Shown here: piece by piece, positions 61,422 to 64,000 of the stretch
Numbering within the stretch: position 1 is the first letter of the stretch
Layout: each line of letters starts with the position of its first letter
DNA from: Streptomyces sp. 2114.4
GTDB taxonomy: Bacteria; Actinomycetota; Actinomycetes; Streptomycetales; Streptomycetaceae
Reading direction: 5' to 3'
Assembly (NCBI RefSeq): GCF_900187385.1
Contig: NZ_FYEY01000001.1
Coordinates: 6,200,001-6,264,000 of the forward strand
Length of the DNA stretch: 64,000 nt
Program-made: the position numbers and the translations under genes
The notes under the pieces: model-generated
What the model was told of the DNA's origin: nothing
Seen by the model: only the letters and a program-made list of their open reading frames with translations
The model's database searches: none

Positions 61422-61933
61422 GTCGCGCTCCGCTCCAGGGCGCCCCGCACGGCCCGTACCAGCCGGGCCAGGGGCCGGGCGGACGGCGGCTTCGGGCCCG
61501 CGCGGTCCCGCCACCAGCGCGTCAACCGCTGCCGTGCGGCCGGGTCTTCGGGCCGGCCCTGGGCCAGCAGATGCGCCGCGAAGTCCAGGGCGTCCTGGCG
61601 ATAGCCGCCGCTCATGGGGCGGTGCCGCGCATAGTCCCGGAACGCGGCCCGGTAGTCCGCGCCGAGGATGTCCGGCAGCTCGGGCGCGACCTTGGCGACC
61701 ACCGCGGCCCGCTTGGCCGTCAGCGCCCGGCTCTGCACCTGCAGCCGCACCCGGTCGAAGCCCTCAGGGGCCGGCGTCCCGGCGACCAGCGCGGACAGCA
61801 GCGCGGTCTGCGCCAGTGCCAGCCGCTGCCGCGCCGCTTCGGTGCCCGCGGCGCTGTCGCTGTCGCCGCCCCTGTTGTCCCGCGCGCCGTCGCCCGGCGC
61901 GCTCTCCGCTACCGGTTCAAGCCGCCCGGGCAT
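61418..61933 (-). CDS. Small partner protein, DUF2063/BufC-like (SCO6045-like)
   Basis: A 171-residue soluble protein. The first ~30 residues are Gly/Asp-rich. From about residue 35 it reads RLALAQTALLSALVAGTPAPEGFD, then VQSRALTAKRAAVVAKVAPELPDILGADYRAAFRDYARHRP and YRQDALDFAAHLL. This helical pattern recalls the N-terminal DUF2063 domain of BufC/HvfC, the usual partner that brings peptide substrates to DUF692 enzymes. The C-terminal part (LTRWWRDRAG..RPLARLVRAVRG) is basic. ATG 61933 has GAAGGAGG and overlaps the MNIO gene by 17 bp; its own stop overlaps the next start. Tight coupling supports a complex with the MNIO enzyme. Similarity is by eye only. Confidence 0.68.
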   Translation of the reverse strand: MPGRLEPVAESAPGDGARDNRGGDSDSAAGTEAARQRLALAQTALLSALVAGTPAPEGFDRVRLQVQSRALTAKRAAVVAKVAPELPDILGADYRAAFRDYARHRPMSGGYRQDALDFAAHLLAQGRPEDPAARQRLTRWWRDRAGPKPPSARPLARLVRAVRGALERSAT

Positions 61934-62759
61934 GACGGGCCTCCTTCAGCACGGTGCGTATCGCATCGAGTTCACCGGCCAGCTCCGCGCCCTCGGGGAA
62001 GTCCTCGTCCCGCTCCAGCAGCACACCGGGCGGGGTGGTCCGGGCGCACAGCTCGGCAAGGACGTCCAGCACGGGCCGGGTCACCGGGTGGGCATGGCTG
62101 TCGTGCCACACGCCGTCCCGCTCCACACCGCCCGCGACATGGACGTAGGCGAGGGCATCGAGCGGCAGCTCGTCCAGGGCCAGGGCCGGATCCTCACCCC
62201 GGTTGATGTGGTTCGTGTGGAGGTTGGCGACATCGATCAGCAGCCGCACCCCGGTCCGCTCGACCAGCTCGGCCAGGAACTGCCCCTCGGTCAGCTCCTC
62301 GCCCGGCCAGTTGACCAGGGCGGCGATGTTCTCCAGCGCCAGCGGCACCGGCAGGGCGTCCTGGGCGATGCGCACGTTCTCGCAGAGCACGTCCAGCGCG
62401 TCACGGGTGCGCGGCACGGGCAGCAGATGCCCGGCCTCCATCCGCGGGGAGGCGGTGAGCGGACCGCCGGCCCGCACAAAGGCGATGTGCTCGGTGACCA
62501 TCGGCGCGCCCAGCGCCTCGGCGCGTTCGGCGAGCGCGGTCAGCCGGCCGGCGTCGGGGCGGTCGGCGCCGCCGAGGCCGAGTGAGACACCGTGCGGGAT
62601 GACGGTGGTGCCACGCTCGCGCAGCTCCTCCAAGGCGTACGGCAGATGGCCGGGGCAGAGGTTTTCCGCCACGACCTCGACCCAGTCCACCCCGGGCAGC
62701 TCCGCGATCTCCGCGGCGATTTCCGGCCGCCAGCCGATTCCCGTACCCAGGCGCTCCAT
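61917..62759 (-). CDS. DUF692-family multinuclear iron oxidative enzyme (MNIO)
   Basis: A 280-residue TIM-barrel protein of the DUF692 (MbnB/TglH/BufB-like) family, whose members use two or three iron ions to modify Cys or nearby backbone in ribosomal peptides. Candidate metal ligands are spaced as in the family: His56 (VIPHGVSLGLG), Glu90/His91 (VTEHIAF), Glu143 (LALENIAAL), Asp176, His181 and His184 (LLIDVANLHTNHIN), His207, the HDSHAHPV run (219-226), and Glu249 (LLERD). The N-terminus GIGWRPEIAAEI and DWVEVVAEN are typical. ATG 62759 follows GAGAGGGGGAGC. It is the first gene of the four-gene set, overlapping the partner gene. Chemistry and substrate are not known from sequence. Confidence 0.88.
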   Translation of the reverse strand: MERLGTGIGWRPEIAAEIAELPGVDWVEVVAENLCPGHLPYALEELRERGTTVIPHGVSLGLGGADRPDAGRLTALAERAEALGAPMVTEHIAFVRAGGPLTASPRMEAGHLLPVPRTRDALDVLCENVRIAQDALPVPLALENIAALVNWPGEELTEGQFLAELVERTGVRLLIDVANLHTNHINRGEDPALALDELPLDALAYVHVAGGVERDGVWHDSHAHPVTRPVLDVLAELCARTTPPGVLLERDEDFPEGAELAGELDAIRTVLKEARHARAA

Positions 62760-63291
62760 GGCTCCCCCTCTCGCTCCGTGGTCTCGGTACTCATGGCCGC
62801 GGCGGGACGGAGCGAACCCTGCAGCGGACGTGTTCAGAGGTTGATTTGAGCTTCCTCCACGAGGGTGCAGGGTCGGTCGTGCGCTTGACGCAGCGGGGTC
62901 GTGTGCCGGGCACGGCGCGGGCCGTGGCCCCGCTGCGCCCCGGGCGTGAAGTACCCGCCGGTGGCTTGTTCCGGCCGAACGCAGCCCCGGGCGGGCGCGC
63001 CCCTGCAGGGTTCCCTGCGGCCACCGGGACCCTTGCCACCGTCCGGTTGCCGCCGTCCCGCGGCCGACGGGGACCTGCCGCCTCACGTGGTCGGGCTCCC
63101 GGGCGCGTGAAGAGTCCGGCGGACGGCGTCACGGAGCCATTGGTGGCCTCCGTCGGCTGCGTGACGGGGGTGCCAGGCCATGCCGATGGTCACGGCGGCA
63201 GCGGCAGGGGGAATTCGGCTCCGTGGAGCCGGAGGGTATGGGTGCCGGGCACGCTTCTTCGGCTTCCCGACGGAGAAGTCACGTTCGGGAG
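62760..63291. other. Intergenic region upstream of the MNIO operon
   Basis: 532 bp between two minus-strand genes. It must hold the MNIO operon promoter near 62770-62900, where an AT-richer patch (about 62825-62855) occurs, but no clear -10/-35 was recognised. Short open frames look spurious. Confidence 0.45.
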
Positions 63292-63861
63292 TCAGGCAGT
63301 TCGGTGAAGTCCGCCCTGACGGAGGGTCTGCACGGCGAGTACCGGGTCGATGGGTCTGACGAGTTGACCGACCGCAATGGCCTCAAGACGGGGCGGGGCC
63401 TCGCCGTCGAGCAAGGCGTTCACGTAGTCGAGCGCCTGAGCCGGTGAGAGCACCGCCAGCTTCTGCCGCAGGGCGCGCACGGCGTGCAGGTGTCCCCGTG
63501 CGGCGGCGAGGTCGCACAGCTCGTCGTGCAGATCGTCCACCGCGGTACGGACGCGCATCCCCCGGATGCGGGCGCGGTAATCCGCCTCCCACGCCCCGCT
63601 CTTCTCGGAGACAACCCCGATCGCGTGCAGCCCTCCGTCGACGCGGTCCACCAGGTATGGCCCGTGGCCGATCAGCATGGCCGAGGGGTTCCGCGTACGT
63701 GCGTACTCCTCGGACTGCCAGTAGACCTTCCAGACCAGCTCGTGTTCCGCTACGTGCAGCACCGTCGTGCGCACCGGATCCATGCCCAGGGCCGACCACT
63801 TCCGATGCTCGCGATCCAGCTCTTCCTCGACGAGCCGTACCGCGGCCTCTCGCTCCATCAC
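63292..63861 (-). CDS. YrhB/Imm35-like domain protein
   Basis: A 189-residue soluble protein. Residues 1-90 resemble the YrhB/Imm35 immunity fold: MEREAAVRLVEEELDRE, then HELVWKVYWQSEEYA, IGHGPYLVDRVDGGLHAIG and ADYRARIRG. The C-terminal half (~100-189) is helical (DDLHDELCDLAAARGHLHAVRALRQKLAVLSPAQALDYVNALLDGE) and may be a separate module. GTG 63861 is followed directly by ATG; GGGAGA lies upstream. Immunity proteins of this family often sit beside secreted toxins, but the expected partner would be beyond the right edge. Family call is by eye, function tentative. Confidence 0.65.
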   Translation of the reverse strand: MMEREAAVRLVEEELDREHRKWSALGMDPVRTTVLHVAEHELVWKVYWQSEEYARTRNPSAMLIGHGPYLVDRVDGGLHAIGVVSEKSGAWEADYRARIRGMRVRTAVDDLHDELCDLAAARGHLHAVRALRQKLAVLSPAQALDYVNALLDGEAPPRLEAIAVGQLVRPIDPVLAVQTLRQGGLHRTA

Positions 63862-64000
63862 GCGTGCAGGATCTCCCAGGGGCCGGGAGACGGCCAGCGA
63901 GTTACCTGAGCGCAGGCGCTTGTGGCCGGACCGGTCCGGCGGTGCGACCGGCTACGGCTGCCGCAGGCGCGGGAGCGGGCAGTAGCGCTCACCCCCTTCG

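Noticed and set aside
62846..63307. A 153-codon plus-strand frame upstream of the MNIO operon
   Set aside because: Pro/Arg/Gly-rich, no ribosome site, no motif; probably a shadow of GC-rich intergenic DNA.

Overview
The window is a 64 kb chromosomal segment of a Streptomyces or close relative. Coding sequence is GC-rich with G/C at third codon positions, many genes start with GTG behind AGGAGG-type sites, and the gene order matches what I recall of the conserved Streptomyces chromosome around S. coelicolor SCO5975-SCO6046 (arginine deiminase, OTC, acnA, ngcEFG, rok7B7, xylFGH, dxs, fadAB, hemE, hemG/cgoX, hemQ). That match is from memory and was not searched. I saw no tRNA, rRNA, CRISPR array or recognisable transposase gene.

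Layout. (1) 1-2.6 kb: end of an arginine deiminase gene, ornithine carbamoyltransferase, and a convergent RsbW-like ATP-binding protein. (2) 2.9-6.1 and 11.0-14.8 kb: a split aromatic-acid pathway of the 2-aminobenzoyl-CoA/salicylyl-CoA type (enoyl-CoA hydratase, fused FAD monooxygenase/old-yellow-enzyme reductase, CoA ligase, acyl-CoA dehydrogenase, PaaX-type repressor). Both halves carry the same 27-bp candidate operator. (3) 6.1-11.0 kb, wedged between those halves: a gamma-butyrolactone signalling cassette with an AfsA synthase (containing a TTA codon), two ArpA/ScbR-type receptors, an MDR reductase, a HAD phosphatase and four ARE-like operators. (4) 15-22.5 kb: VOC protein, secreted serine hydrolase, an XRE-MurA fusion, a DUF1648/GntR pair, an ECF41-like sigma factor and a CadD-like exporter. 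(5) 22.6-23.8 kb: a 1,187-bp transposon-like insertion with inverted ends and an 8-bp target duplication, carrying only a phosphotransferase gene. (6) 24-39 kb: aconitase behind an iron-box-like site, a secreted GH92 mannosidase, the ngcEFG amino-sugar importer, rok7B7 and xylFGH. (7) 39.6-57.7 kb: dxs, an amino-acid permease, a NYN nuclease-like protein, fadBA, RNase D, an orphan response regulator, and haem genes hemE, cgoX and hemQ interrupted by a CoA-disulfide-reductase-like protein and a thiolase. (8) 57.8-64 kb: a secreted peptidase, then a four-gene minus-strand cluster of a DUF692/MNIO enzyme, a small DUF2063/BufC-like partner, a membrane protein with a 72-residue Gly/Ser tail containing eight Cys-Gly steps, and a tail-less paralogue. 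An Imm35/YrhB-like gene lies near the right edge.

Two regions stand out. The MNIO cluster (59.5-62.8 kb) has the parts of a peptide-modification system in which the Cys-rich tail of a membrane protein would be the substrate; this is inference from gene content. The butyrolactone cassette (6.1-11.0 kb) is a nearly self-contained signalling module inserted in a catabolic cluster, with repeated operators visible in its promoters.
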